A stretch of DNA of 64,000 nt from Tritrichomonas musculus (taxonomy: Eukaryota > Parabasalia > Tritrichomonadida > Tritrichomonadidae): the NCBI GenBank assembly GCA_039105265.1, contig JAPFFF010000003.1, forward strand, positions 2,604,001 through 2,668,000, in the 5' to 3' direction. The position numbers were made by a program, and so were the translations under genes. The notes below the pieces were generated by a model. That model worked only from the letters and a program-made list of their open reading frames with translations, ran no database searches and was not told where the DNA came from. Positions 18,007 through 28,570 of the stretch are shown piece after piece. Each line of letters opens with the position of its first letter. The first letter of the stretch is position 1.

Positions 18007-20601
18007 ATGAGCATAGAATCATCTTTTGTTCACAAACGCGAACCAGATGAAGTTCTAAAATCGCTTTTCGAACAAAGAAAAAAATGGTTTTTGCATTCGC
18101 TTTCTTCAGCTGTTGAATCCGTTACATCCGATAAATTTGTATATCAAATGTTTCAAGTTCAGTCATCGAAAGTTTATATACCTGATAGAATATGCGAAAT
18201 CGTTATTCATTCATTATCCGATGATAAAGAAGTATTTATCAATCAGCTTCTATTGTTTTTAAGTGAAAATGGAAATTTTTTAGATCTTAAAGAACTCGAA
18301 CGAATAGGATCTCAATTGTTAAATTTATCTACAAAGCAAATTCAAATCGAAATTAGTCAAAGAAATAAAATAAAAGAACTTTCTACTCAACATAATGAAA
18401 AACAGAAATTAGATAAAAAAAAATGCGAAATAATTCTTCATAAGCTAACTGTTTTGAATACTTTTGTTTTATCTGTTGGTCAAGAAATGAGAGCTTTTAA
18501 AAGAAGATTACCATATATGCTATCGAAATATCAAAACAAAATAAAAAGCAATTTTTCTTCTTATTTATCTAATCATGAAAAAACAATCAATGATTTAAAG
18601 TTTCAAAACAGCAAACTAATTTCTCAGAGCACAAAAATTGAAGAAATCCAAATAATTGAAAAACAAAACAATGAAGAAATAACAAAACTTAGAAATTGTA
18701 TTTCAAAATATCAATTGAAGTATCAGAAATTAAAAAACGAAAAATCGAAAAGTGAATTATTGAATGAAAGTTATCAAAAACAGCTTCAATCGGCGAAAAA
18801 TGAACTTGAAAATATTAAAGCTGAAAAATTAAACGTACAAAAAGAAAAAATAAATTCACAAACAGAGCAAACAAAAGCCAAAGAAAAAAGAAGTTTTAAC
18901 GATTCTTTTCAATCAAATGAATTGAATTCAATGAAAAAGCAAATAAAAGCTTATGAAGAACAAATTCAGCAAAATCAGCAAAAAATCAATCAATTAAAAA
19001 AAATAATTCAAAGTCATGAAGAAATGACTTCAAAGAAATTTCAAAATTTGATAATTTCTCAAAAAACTATCAAAAAGTTGAAAGATGAATTCGAAAAAGT
19101 GTCATTTGTTTTAAATGAAATACAAAAAATTGACACATGTGATGACAAAAAGACAAAATCTAACAAGAAAACTCAAGAGAATGAAATACTTGAAAAGATT
19201 AGATTTATTAAATTAAAAATTTCATCTAAAAATTTTGAATCTGAAATTATTCAAGAACTTAAACAAAAGTGTCAGCAATTGATGTTAACAAAAGATAAAA
19301 TTAATGCAAACTTTGGTGATGAAATAAATGCAAATAATTTAAAAGAAATTTCAATTCTTATCGAAATATGCACAAATATAACATTACAAAATGAATTGCA
19401 TGAAGTTTTACGTCAGTTAAATGAAAAGATCGAATTTTCAAAAATAAATGATGATAATAATATAACAATAACGAAACTTTTTCGACAACTTAACAAAAAA
19501 ACAAAAGAAAATCAAAGACTGAGTGTTATTAATCAAAAATTACAAAATCAAAAAGATGATCTTCAACAGGAAATTGGTGATATAAAAATGTATTTAAGAC
19601 AAAATCCATCACTCTCTCCATTATTACCTACAACATCTCGTTTGATTTTTTCTCCAAGCAAATCTCAGAACGAAATTACACGAACGAACATTCAACATAA
19701 TTTTGAAGCTACTTCTACACCAAAAGCATTTACAAAAAGTGAAGTTCAATTTCAAACTTTTGATGAATCAACAAGCCCCATATTCAGAATGAATCGAAAA
19801 GATATTCAAAATATAAGAAAAAGTCAATCACCACAACGTTTTACATTCAATAACTCTTACGATAATGATGAAGGCGACGATGAAGGTGAGAATGAATTAA
19901 ACGACAAAGAAATTTTCCAAGAAAAAATCAACAATCAAAGCATAAAAAGTGAAAAAACGGAATCAAAAATAAATGGATTTTCTATCATTAAAAATAGAAA
20001 TAAAACGACTTCGAATTCAAAAATTTTTTCGTATGAAAATTCAGATTATAATCAAAATGAAGACTTCACTTTGATTCAAACTCTGAGTGCTTTATTTGAT
20101 ATGAATGAAGCAGATGAAATTCCAGTTAAAATTTCAAATTTAATGGAAAAATCAGAAGAATTCGATCATTTTCAATTAACACTCTGTTCGGCATTAAGCA
20201 TCAATAATGATTCGAACAAAGGCAACCAAGAAAATTCAAATTTTAATCGCACGAATGAAATTATGGTTCAAATTCAAAAATTGAAATTTGAAAATAAAAA
20301 AATGAAAATCAGAGAAGAAAAAATAAAATCATTATTTAATAATCAACTTCCTCCTTCTCAACTTCCAAACGAAGTTGCAAAAATTGTGGCAAATCAGCGT
20401 ATTATTCAAAAAATGTTACGGAAAGAAAATTTTGATAGTTATCAAGAACTTTTTGAAAATTATTATTCAACTAAAAAGTTGAATAAAGCATTCATTGAAA
20501 GAGAAGAAATGTTTAGAAATTATTTTCCTAAATATGAATTTGAAAAAATGCCACAATTGATTTCAGTTTTAATTTTGATTTTATATTTTAAATATTTTTA
20601 G
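18007..20601 (+). CDS. Large coiled-coil protein
   Basis: An 864-residue protein. Residues 1-115 form a globular, Ser/Phe-rich N-domain (SLFEQRKKWFLHSLSSAVES). Residues 110-370 and 490-525 are long coiled coils rich in Lys, Glu, Gln and Asn. A disordered Ser/Thr/Pro segment (residues 530-650, with PSLSPLLPTTSRL) follows, then a short helical C-domain. This is the pattern of the large trichomonad coiled-coil family often labelled viral A-type inclusion-like, probably cytoskeletal. The last dozen residues are hydrophobic (LISVLILILYFKYF) and AT-rich; they may be read-through into a short intron starting near 20565 rather than true protein. Confidence 0.75.
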   Translation: MSIESSFVHKREPDEVLKSLFEQRKKWFLHSLSSAVESVTSDKFVYQMFQVQSSKVYIPDRICEIVIHSLSDDKEVFINQLLLFLSENGNFLDLKELERIGSQLLNLSTKQIQIEISQRNKIKELSTQHNEKQKLDKKKCEIILHKLTVLNTFVLSVGQEMRAFKRRLPYMLSKYQNKIKSNFSSYLSNHEKTINDLKFQNSKLISQSTKIEEIQIIEKQNNEEITKLRNCISKYQLKYQKLKNEKSKSELLNESYQKQLQSAKNELENIKAEKLNVQKEKINSQTEQTKAKEKRSFNDSFQSNELNSMKKQIKAYEEQIQQNQQKINQLKKIIQSHEEMTSKKFQNLIISQKTIKKLKDEFEKVSFVLNEIQKIDTCDDKKTKSNKKTQENEILEKIRFIKLKISSKNFESEIIQELKQKCQQLMLTKDKINANFGDEINANNLKEISILIEICTNITLQNELHEVLRQLNEKIEFSKINDDNNITITKLFRQLNKKTKENQRLSVINQKLQNQKDDLQQEIGDIKMYLRQNPSLSPLLPTTSRLIFSPSKSQNEITRTNIQHNFEATSTPKAFTKSEVQFQTFDESTSPIFRMNRKDIQNIRKSQSPQRFTFNNSYDNDEGDDEGENELNDKEIFQEKINNQSIKSEKTESKINGFSIIKNRNKTTSNSKIFSYENSDYNQNEDFTLIQTLSALFDMNEADEIPVKISNLMEKSEEFDHFQLTLCSALSINNDSNKGNQENSNFNRTNEIMVQIQKLKFENKKMKIREEKIKSLFNNQLPPSQLPNEVAKIVANQRIIQKMLRKENFDSYQELFENYYSTKKLNKAFIEREEMFRNYFPKYEFEKMPQLISVLILILYFKYF

Positions 20602-21043
20602 GAATGTGGGAACAATATTATATCAGTATGATGCAATTTTTGATCATTTGTTGTATGAACCGAAATCATTTGAAAGCAACCATCAAAATTCCAAAAAAAA
20701 TAGAATCACAATTATAATATTTTATATTCACAAGCACAATTTCATTCATCGAAATTTGAAACAAATGAGCATTATATTATATAGAACAAAAGTAAAAACA
20801 AATATGTTCATATCACAAAATATTCAACTATATAAAAAGAAGATTTATCAGCATCGCAAACAAAAAGAGTTGGGACTCTTCTTTTTATTACATCAGAAAG
20901 TTTAAATAATAAAATAGGAACAAATTACACAAATTTATTAAATGTTTATTCATTAATTATTAAAAATACTTTTCATTGAAATTAAAAAAGTTAAAGGCTT
21001 TTAATTAATAAAAGTTTATCAAAATACTGAATAATTAAGAATG
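20602..21043. other. AT-rich 3' region
   Basis: Apart from a possible short last exon of the coiled-coil gene just after 20605, no gene is seen. Open frames here have no recognisable content. Confidence 0.35.
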
Positions 21044-23958
21044 ATCATGCAATTCATTCAATTTTTTGTTAGAAAGAATTTCAACAATTTCATATTGATT
21101 TTTTATTTTTGCAATATTAATGGCTGTTTTATAAATGCTTTCTTTTCAAATTCCATAAAATTATTATTATTATAAATATCACAAAAAAAGTTACCCGTAT
21201 TCATCTCGACGTTGCAGATTTGCGCCATTTTTATCTATTGTTTATTTCAAATTTTCAATGATTATACAAATAATTTTTTTATATTTTTTATATACAGAAT
21301 TTTTATCAAAAAATTGAGATCTCTCAAAATTAAATATGTTAAAACATGAATATCTTTTATATATGACAAAATATATTTTTATAAATTGTATTATAATTAT
21401 GAATAGAAATAAATTTTTATAAAATATTCTTTATTATATATAATTATATTGTATTTTTAAAGAAAAATAGCATTTTATATTTTAATTGTTTGGAGCAATA
21501 AAATTCACTATACTTTTTTGATAGAAACCGATTTTTAAAAATTTCTTCAAATAGGAAATATATTCTAAGCAAAAAAGCACTAAAATCGTTCCAATTTCTT
21601 TATATCTTTGATCCTATCCTCATATAAACAGCTTTACTTGTTTTGAAATGCTCATTTTAATACATATTTCTTGATGATTATAACTGATCGACAAATTTCA
21701 ATTCTCAGAAATTTCAATTAAAGCTAATTTAAACCTCAAATTAGCCTTCCCTCAGTTTATGCTTCTACGTGATATGCGATTTTTATGTTTTTTCTCAATT
21801 CGCTTTCATTTTCATAATTTGTACTATAGAGCTATTTACTATATCCTGTTCTTATTTTCTTTGTATTCCTTTTACCTATACAATCATTTTCCTTTATTTT
21901 TTTTTTAAACATTATTCTTATTATTTTAAAATTTTTAAGATTTTTATTAATGTTACGGGTTTTTTATTAAGAATTTGATTTTAATTTACATTATAATTAA
22001 AAATTATGAAGAATTGAGTTAAAATGAGGGAGGGAAAAAATAATAATTTCGATGATATTTTGTAAAGTATTGAAAAAAATTATTGGTTAAATAAAATTAT
22101 AAAATTTTTATTAACCAAGTTCTCTTTTTCAGAAGAAAAACGTTATTAAAAAATATCAATTCTAAGATGAATCTGGGTATTAGTAATTAATGAATTTAAA
22201 CAAGAAACATATATAAAAAATATTTTATAAAGAATATAAACTTAAAATATGTAAAAGATCAAAAATATAAACTGGAATTAAAATCTCATTACAATGATAT
22301 CATTTATTTTGAATATAAATTATGATCAAAATGAATATTTATATCAAGGAGATAAGATTATATACAATTTTTAAGATATTGTGATACATTTCATCTTATA
22401 TTTATAAAAAAAATTGCAATTGATATTCATAATATCAAAAAACTTAAAAACACTTAAAAGTAGTTTCAATTAATTAAGTATTGATCAACTAAGAAAAATT
22501 TATTAAAATAAACAATCAAAATAAAGCCAATAAAAAAATATATGTAATTCAATTATTTCGAAGGAAAAAAAAATTGTTAGAGAAACGAAATTTGCTATAT
22601 CAATTTGAAAATACATAGTATGTTAAGTAACACTATGGAAAATTTAGTCAAAAAAAATGAAAAAAATATAACAATATTGTTAATTGAAAAATTACAAAAA
22701 ATTCATTTTTGGATCTAATCAAATTGATATATATCAAATTGAAGAACTTTGGCTAACTAAGAAAGTGTGCTAATTAAATTTTCTTAATTCCATGCAGCTG
22801 TCGAGAAATTACGAAATCTTTCCAAAAAACGTATATTAAACGTACAAAAATTTACAATATTGTAACCATTTTTTATAAGAGTTCTGAAAAATTCTGATGA
22901 TAAAATCATATTGAATGGTATCATTTTTTTAAATACTTTTTATTTTTTGGGGGGTTATCAAAAATTGAGAGAAATTGAATTAATTATTTTAAAAATATAA
23001 AAATGGCGCAAATCTGCAACGTCGAGATGAATACGGGTAGATTTGAATATCATGAATGATTTTGAATTAAAATATTTGTGCAGTTGATTTTAATTTTTGG
23101 TTGTGATAATAAATGTTCAACAATTTCTGTATGACCATTATATGCAGCATAAATCAATGGTGTATAATTAAATGATTGATTTCAATTCCAAAAACAATTA
23201 TGAATTTAAATTTCATGAAAAAATTTAGATTTGAATAAAATGAATGATTATGAATTAAAATACCTCTATAATATTGACATCAATATTTGGTTGTGATAAT
23301 AAAAAATCAACAATATTTATATTATCATCTTTTGCTGACAAAACCAATAGCGTATCGTTAAATAAATAAATAAAAAATATAATTTAAAATTTGAAAAATA
23401 ATTGTATAAATATCTTTGAGCATAGAATTTCATAAAAATTTGTTATACAAATATAATATAATTTGTTGATGTTGTAATGAGAGCTGCGTTAATATCGATA
23501 TTTTCATTTTTCAAATAAAGATTAACAAGTGTACAATAATCAAATTCACACCGATATTGTAAATAAAAATTATATTTAATACTATTTGGAAAGAAACAGT
23601 AATTGTCATATTCAATACTGTATTTATAAAGATTGTTTTTATAATCATTTTCTTTATCATTTTCTAGATCTTTTTCTTTAATTAGATAATTGATTATATA
23701 TCTTGAAACAACATTATGATGACATTTGATTGATTCTTTCAATGTTATTTCATGTCTATTGTCAACTGGTAAAATTCTATTATCTTCATGATAATGAATA
23801 AGTTCACTATTTTCACTGTGAATACAGTATTCCCACATGCTTGGTATTAGATTAATTTTTTCTTCTATTATTAAGAAGTTGATGATTTCCATACAACCGA
23901 AAAATGATGAATATTCAATGATTTTTATATTAGCATGTTCTAATAAATGGTTGCACAT
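21044..23958 (-). pseudogene. DUF3447/ankyrin-repeat gene, split and decayed
   Basis: The N-terminal part (23443-23958) shows the trichomonad DUF3447 type: MWEYCIHSENSELIHY then LKESIKCHHNVVSRYII. Ankyrin units follow at about 23264-23362 (LLVLSAKDDNINIVDFLLSQ) and 23065-23160 (YTPLIYAAYNGHTEIVEHLL). A final unit lies at 21044-21130 (TAINIAKIKNQYEIVEILSN) before the stop. Between the parts lie AT-rich gaps of about 100 bases, and the 1.84-kb transposon at 21194-23037 sits inside the ankyrin array. Ankyrin proteins of this family are numerous in trichomonads and probably act as protein-binding scaffolds. The copy cannot give a full protein as it stands, unless the short gaps are introns. Confidence 0.75.
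21194..23037. mobile_element. TA-target DNA transposon with 38-bp terminal inverted repeats
   Basis: The left end begins CCCGTATTCATCTCGACGTT and the right end is its exact inverse over about 38 bases. TA dinucleotides flank both ends (21192-21193 and 23038-23039), as expected for Tc1/mariner-type insertion. The 1844-bp interior is AT-rich and holds no recognisable transposase, so it is a non-autonomous or decayed copy. It sits inside the ankyrin pseudogene. Confidence 0.85.
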
Positions 23959-24319
23959 TCACTTTAATGATCTTTAAAATAAATGATAGTGTGGTTTGCA
24001 TCAATTACTAATTTTTATAGGAGTTCAATCATTCAGAGTTCGTTCATCAAAATGAATAAACTTTTGAAATAAAATAATTGAATTATTAATATTTTAACTG
24101 AATTCATTTGTTGTTGAAATTCTCCTCATAAATCAATTTAAAAAAAAAGCATAAAAATTTCGAAAATTTTGAAATGACTGATAGTGAGATATACTTCAAT
24201 TACATATGAACAGATGTTTTGTTAACATTCCAATAAAAGTTCAGGATGAATTTCTCAATTTTCTGTGATGATGAAAACTTTTCAGACAATCTAAAGTGTT
24301 TGGAGCCGTTTTTTATATT
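23959..24319. other. Spacer between divergent ankyrin and TPR genes
   Basis: No gene seen. It holds the promoter of the TPR gene at its right end (initiator listed separately). Confidence 0.4.
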
Positions 24320-24324
24320 TCATT
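24320..24324 (+). promoter_or_regulatory. Initiator-like TCATT before TPR gene
   Basis: TCATT fits the trichomonad initiator TCAYW and lies two bases before the ATG at 24326. The very short leader is typical of trichomonads and supports this start rather than an upstream non-ATG codon. Confidence 0.5.
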
Positions 24325-24325
24325 A

Positions 24326-26824
24326 ATGGAAGAAGATTCTATTGATATATCACCGCCACATCTACTTCCAATCTATTCGCTTACACTAGTTCAGCAATTT
24401 CTATCATCGAATCAATTATCTCAAGCTTACGAATTTTATACTCATAAAATCGAATCAAAATCCGACGAAGACAAAAAAAGTCTAGCAGAAAACTTAATAA
24501 GTCGTTCGTTTATTGATTTATCACTACAGATGACCAAAAAAGCTCTTGAAGATGCGAATGGAGCGATTCAAATCGATCAATATGCTGCACCAGCTTATTT
24601 TGTCATGGGAATCTCTCACTTATGGAATGGAAACGAAGAAAATGCGCTTTCAATATGGCGGACGGGACTTGACCACACAAAAGAACTATCGTATTTTACG
24701 TTAATGACATCTCTAGTCAATTCATTAAATTTCAGAGCTCATTTATACAAAATGAAGTTTGATGTCAATCATATTTTAGATTTAGTAGATGATTTTGCCA
24801 ATCCTCGCTACACAACTGAAAGTAATATCCAAGATGCTTTCTGTGAGCTACGCAATTTTTCATACGAATCGGCGATCGAACACTTCACAATGATTCTCAA
24901 AGTCAATCCACAAAATCATTACGCATACAAAGGCCGCGGAGTTGCATATATCATGATAGGTAATTACAAAGAGTGCATCAAAGATTTGACTACAGCCATT
25001 GAAAAGACTCCTAACAACTTTCAAATTGATACTGTCAAAGTTCGAGCTATTGCTTATGCAGCAACCGGCAATATTACAAGCGCACTTTTTGACCTAAACA
25101 AATATTTGTTATTTGTTCAAGACGATTATGAAGTCAAAATAGAAGTTGCGAAGTTGAACATGCGAAGAAAAACTTATTCTGCCGCTTATAAATTTTTTTT
25201 GTCAATTCCAGAAAGCGAAATCATGAAGAATGACGATTCAATTCTTTCATTTGCCGAATGTCTTTATGCGGTTGGTGAGTTGAAAAACGCGAAACTTATT
25301 CTTAATCGAATTGAAAAACTGAAAAATCACAAATATCACTACATTTCATACTTGATTAACCGCGATTTAAATCAACTTGAAAAAGCTGAAAACGATATTG
25401 TTGAGGCTGTTAAATTGGTTCCAACATTCTTTTTAAATCGAACGGCGGCTGACTTTTTCTGTGACATTGGTGAAGTTGAAAAATCAATTGAATATTATAA
25501 AGAAGCACTTCAACAGTGCCCTTACGATGCTGAAACTCATCTTTTTTACGCTCATGCTTTATTTGAAGTTGGAAAATTAGGAGAATCAGCTTTGATGCTT
25601 CAGGAATTAACCGTCCAAAACGAAAAATTTAAATTCAGAGGATCACTTGATCATTTCAACAAAATGAATTATGGAATAGATTTGTTAGATATCGCACAAT
25701 CTGATTTTTGCTTCATTCAAACTGCAATCATGTCAATTGACACATCAATAATGAACTTACAACACGGTTTTTTTCAACCGCAAATGACTAATTTCAATCA
25801 TATTTTCCCAAATTTTATTGGCGAAAAGAAAAGCAATCAAATATCTGATGAAAAAACAAAACAAGTTGACGATAAAGAATTGGCAATTGTTGAAGATGTC
25901 ACTGAAGAAAAAACAGAAGAAAAACAAGAAAAAGAAGAAACAAATCCAAACAAAGAAAAACTTACAAATAACATTCAAAAAATTGAAGAATTAAAGAATA
26001 GATTGGCCAAATTTTACATAAACACACTTAATACTAACAATGAAAAAGAAAAAAGCAAAGATGAAGATGATTCAAAAAGTGAAGAAAATAAAAAAGATAA
26101 TGAAAATGAAAACAACAACAATGAAAATGATAACGATAACGATAATGAAAACGATAAAGATGAAAGTGATCTTAACAATCAAAAATTAGAAAAGAAAATT
26201 GAACGAGAAATGCTTAATTATTTATTTGGAAAAGATTATAATAATGAAATCGACAAAGATGAAATGAATTTTAATGAATGTCTTGATCAAATGATTGCAC
26301 TAAATGGAAATGAAAACGAAAACAGCAGTGGCAATTTTACAAATCTCATACCATATCTCTCAAAATCATATTCAAATCGACAACAACCTTCATCATCGAC
26401 GACAACAACGACGACAAATTCAAATTCAAGCGAAATAAATCAAACGAACAATCTTTTTTTAAAGCAAATCAACAACGATTTTAAACTTTCGCCTTTAAAA
26501 ATGACAGCAGAAACAATCAAAATGATTAAAGATGCCGATCGTTTAGGTCAACGATGCATTACACAAGTTCATGAAAAAACTGTAAATAAACGTTTAGCAA
26601 GAGCGCTTGGATTCTGTGTTTTACGAATTGCATTCATGATGAAAACGCAGTGGTTTAACACAAAAAGTCATCATTGGTTCACCGCTTTTGATGAAATCAA
26701 AACAATTTTGCAATTTGCAGACATGAGAAAACAAATCAAATTCAATTGTGTCGATTTAATATCAAAATGTAATCAAAAGAAAGCAAAAATAGCTGTCACT
26801 TTTTATCACCAACTTATTACATAA
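24326..26824 (+). CDS. TPR-repeat protein with acidic low-complexity middle
   Basis: About 832 residues from MEEDSIDISPPHLLPIYSLT. Residues 25-440 are tetratricopeptide repeats, clearest at NHYAYKGRGVAYIMIGNYKE and SIEYYKEALQQCPYDAETHL, and form a protein-binding superhelix. Residues 510-660 are a Lys/Glu/Asn/Asp-rich disordered region. Residues 690-830 are a helical C-domain containing LGQRCITQVHEKTVNKRLAR and WFTAFDEIKTILQF. Architecture and length are reminiscent of TTC13-type proteins, but I am not sure of that. The frame stops at TAA overlapping the ATG of the next frame, which seems to carry the rest of the same domain. Confidence 0.8.
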   Translation: MEEDSIDISPPHLLPIYSLTLVQQFLSSNQLSQAYEFYTHKIESKSDEDKKSLAENLISRSFIDLSLQMTKKALEDANGAIQIDQYAAPAYFVMGISHLWNGNEENALSIWRTGLDHTKELSYFTLMTSLVNSLNFRAHLYKMKFDVNHILDLVDDFANPRYTTESNIQDAFCELRNFSYESAIEHFTMILKVNPQNHYAYKGRGVAYIMIGNYKECIKDLTTAIEKTPNNFQIDTVKVRAIAYAATGNITSALFDLNKYLLFVQDDYEVKIEVAKLNMRRKTYSAAYKFFLSIPESEIMKNDDSILSFAECLYAVGELKNAKLILNRIEKLKNHKYHYISYLINRDLNQLEKAENDIVEAVKLVPTFFLNRTAADFFCDIGEVEKSIEYYKEALQQCPYDAETHLFYAHALFEVGKLGESALMLQELTVQNEKFKFRGSLDHFNKMNYGIDLLDIAQSDFCFIQTAIMSIDTSIMNLQHGFFQPQMTNFNHIFPNFIGEKKSNQISDEKTKQVDDKELAIVEDVTEEKTEEKQEKEETNPNKEKLTNNIQKIEELKNRLAKFYINTLNTNNEKEKSKDEDDSKSEENKKDNENENNNNENDNDNDNENDKDESDLNNQKLEKKIEREMLNYLFGKDYNNEIDKDEMNFNECLDQMIALNGNENENSSGNFTNLIPYLSKSYSNRQQPSSSTTTTTTNSNSSEINQTNNLFLKQINNDFKLSPLKMTAETIKMIKDADRLGQRCITQVHEKTVNKRLARALGFCVLRIAFMMKTQWFNTKSHHWFTAFDEIKTILQFADMRKQIKFNCVDLISKCNQKKAKIAVTFYHQLIT

Positions 26825-27465
26825 TGAAAAACGGGCGAATTTCTGCAAGGTTTGGTTTTCTTATTGAAAAAGTTTTTAATCAAATTAAACAGCAATTTCC
26901 GTCTCAAAAAGTTGAATCGTTTGAAGACGTTTATCAATCTTTACAGGACAATTATGTAAGCGAGGCCAAATTAGAGGTCAATGAAACAACGCTAGACCTT
27001 CCTCAAATCATTCTTAAGTATAACGGAATATACGGGTTTGACCCCTGCTTGAAACCGTTAACCGACTTTCAGTCATGGAAAATTTATGACACTGAAATGC
27101 AGAACGTTTTTTGCGAATTGATGAAAAAAGGTGAAGAGTCGACTTTGAATTTGGCCTATTTCATTATTTTGATTTGGTTGAGACAGCCTTTGAATTTTTA
27201 CTCGCCTGAAATCGGTCACGTTTTTCTTCACGCTTTCGTACTCGCTTCAAATAACGCTGAAATAGGTCAAATGGATGAATCGAATGGCGAAAATTTCATC
27301 ATTCAAATGGTATTGACATCAATTGACGAGTTCTCTGATTTGTTGTATGAACATGCACTGAAAAATAAACTCGAGTCGTGCTTTAGCGAGGAAAGTTTGA
27401 AGTATTGGTCTCTGATGCCTTCGATATCAACAATGATACAGTTGTTGAATGTAAATTATGAATAA
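26824..27465 (+). CDS. C-terminal domain of the TPR protein or its overlapping partner
   Basis: A 213-residue frame starting MKNGRISARFGFLIEKVFNQ at an ATG that overlaps the upstream TAA (TAATG). Codon use and composition match the upstream gene. The content is a well-folded mixed domain (QIILKYNGIYGFDPCLKPLT, LAYFIILIWLRQPLNFYSPE) with no signal peptide. There is no space for a promoter, so it is most likely the end of the same protein separated by a one-base shift (real or sequencing error). Reinitiation at TAATG is the alternative. No named family is recognised. Confidence 0.65.
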   Translation: MKNGRISARFGFLIEKVFNQIKQQFPSQKVESFEDVYQSLQDNYVSEAKLEVNETTLDLPQIILKYNGIYGFDPCLKPLTDFQSWKIYDTEMQNVFCELMKKGEESTLNLAYFIILIWLRQPLNFYSPEIGHVFLHAFVLASNNAEIGQMDESNGENFIIQMVLTSIDEFSDLLYEHALKNKLESCFSEESLKYWSLMPSISTMIQLLNVNYE

Positions 27466-28270
27466 AAATGTTGTATATTATTAAAAGTAAAGTTAAAAAA
27501 TAATTAAAATATTTATTTGAATTGAAAATTAATTTCTTGGATTGATGATAGAACTTCAATATGTTTTAATGATGAACATTTTGAAAAATATCTTTCTCCA
27601 ATAATTTTGATTGACTGATTAGTGGAATTTCACTAAACAAAACTTGGAAATTATATATGTGTGTAGTAACGCAAACAAAATTTTTTATTTAATATTATAA
27701 ATATATAATATTTATGTTATGTTTATTTCATTTTTTTGATATTATCAATTTTTATCCATTAGGTGCAACTAAAAACATATTTATATTTTGAATAGTATAA
27801 AAAAGAAATTGAATGATTATTTTTATAAATTATAGTTTTGATTATATATTAATAATTTTCAAATTATTTTTGATATAAATGAAATATTTATGTCTAAAAT
27901 AATTTCTTGATAAATAAAAGTATTGGTAATTAATTTATAAATTCATTTTTAAATAATTGCCAACATTTTTTTATAAATAATAATATTATATATATGTAAT
28001 TAAATTATTTCTATAATTATAAGTTGTATAAAATATATATATAATAATTTATTCAGTATTTGGGCAGATATTTCAATATAAAATAATTAAATTGGCTATA
28101 TTCAATTATTGATAAATATTTCAATTTCTCTGAAATATTTAAAGCAAAAAATTATTTGAATGAATGATTTAATTGAAATATTTGAACTAAATGAAAGGAT
28201 GATAATTTCATTAACGTCTTTATACAGCTGCCATTTTATAATATTTAATTGCAAAATTTTAATCATTTGA
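27466..28270. other. AT-rich intergenic DNA
   Basis: Over 80% A/T by eye. I see no gene, RNA or clear repeat. Confidence 0.4.
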
Positions 28271-28339
28271 TTATCGTTAAACATCCCTACTATACAGCGC
28301 GAAATTACCCTACTATATAGTAGGGATGTTTAACGATAA
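28271..28339. repeat. Palindrome with perfect 24-base arms
   Basis: Arms at 28271-28294 and 28316-28339 are exact inverses (left arm begins TTATCGTTAAACATCCCTAC), separated by 21 bases. CCCTACTATA recurs at 28308 and 28392. Confidence 0.85.
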
Positions 28340-28389
28340 TTTCAAAAAGTTTTCAAATTGAGAGATCTGTTTCCGGTAAGTTCATGCTG
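28295..28389. mobile_element. Possible 95-bp TA-flanked mini-element
   Basis: It starts CAGCGCGAAATTACC and ends with the approximate inverse GGTAAGTTCATGCTG (12 of 15 match), flanked by TA on both sides (28293-28294 and 28390-28391). It overlaps the palindrome above, so the two readings compete. Confidence 0.4.
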
Positions 28390-28570
28390 TACCCTACTAT
28401 AATATACCTAAAATATTAAAATATAAAAATTATAAATTAGTTTTTTTTTTTTTTGTCATCTCTTTCAAAAAATTCTTTTAGTCAAATTAAATTCACATCT
28501 GTAGATAAACGGCCTACGAAGATTTTTAACTTTTTGAGTAATGTTAAAAAAATTGAATCTTTCAGTTCTA

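Noticed and set aside
20606-20905. A 99-codon gene after the coiled-coil protein
   Set aside because: It needs a non-ATG start and has no recognisable content; a short last exon in another frame is at least as likely.
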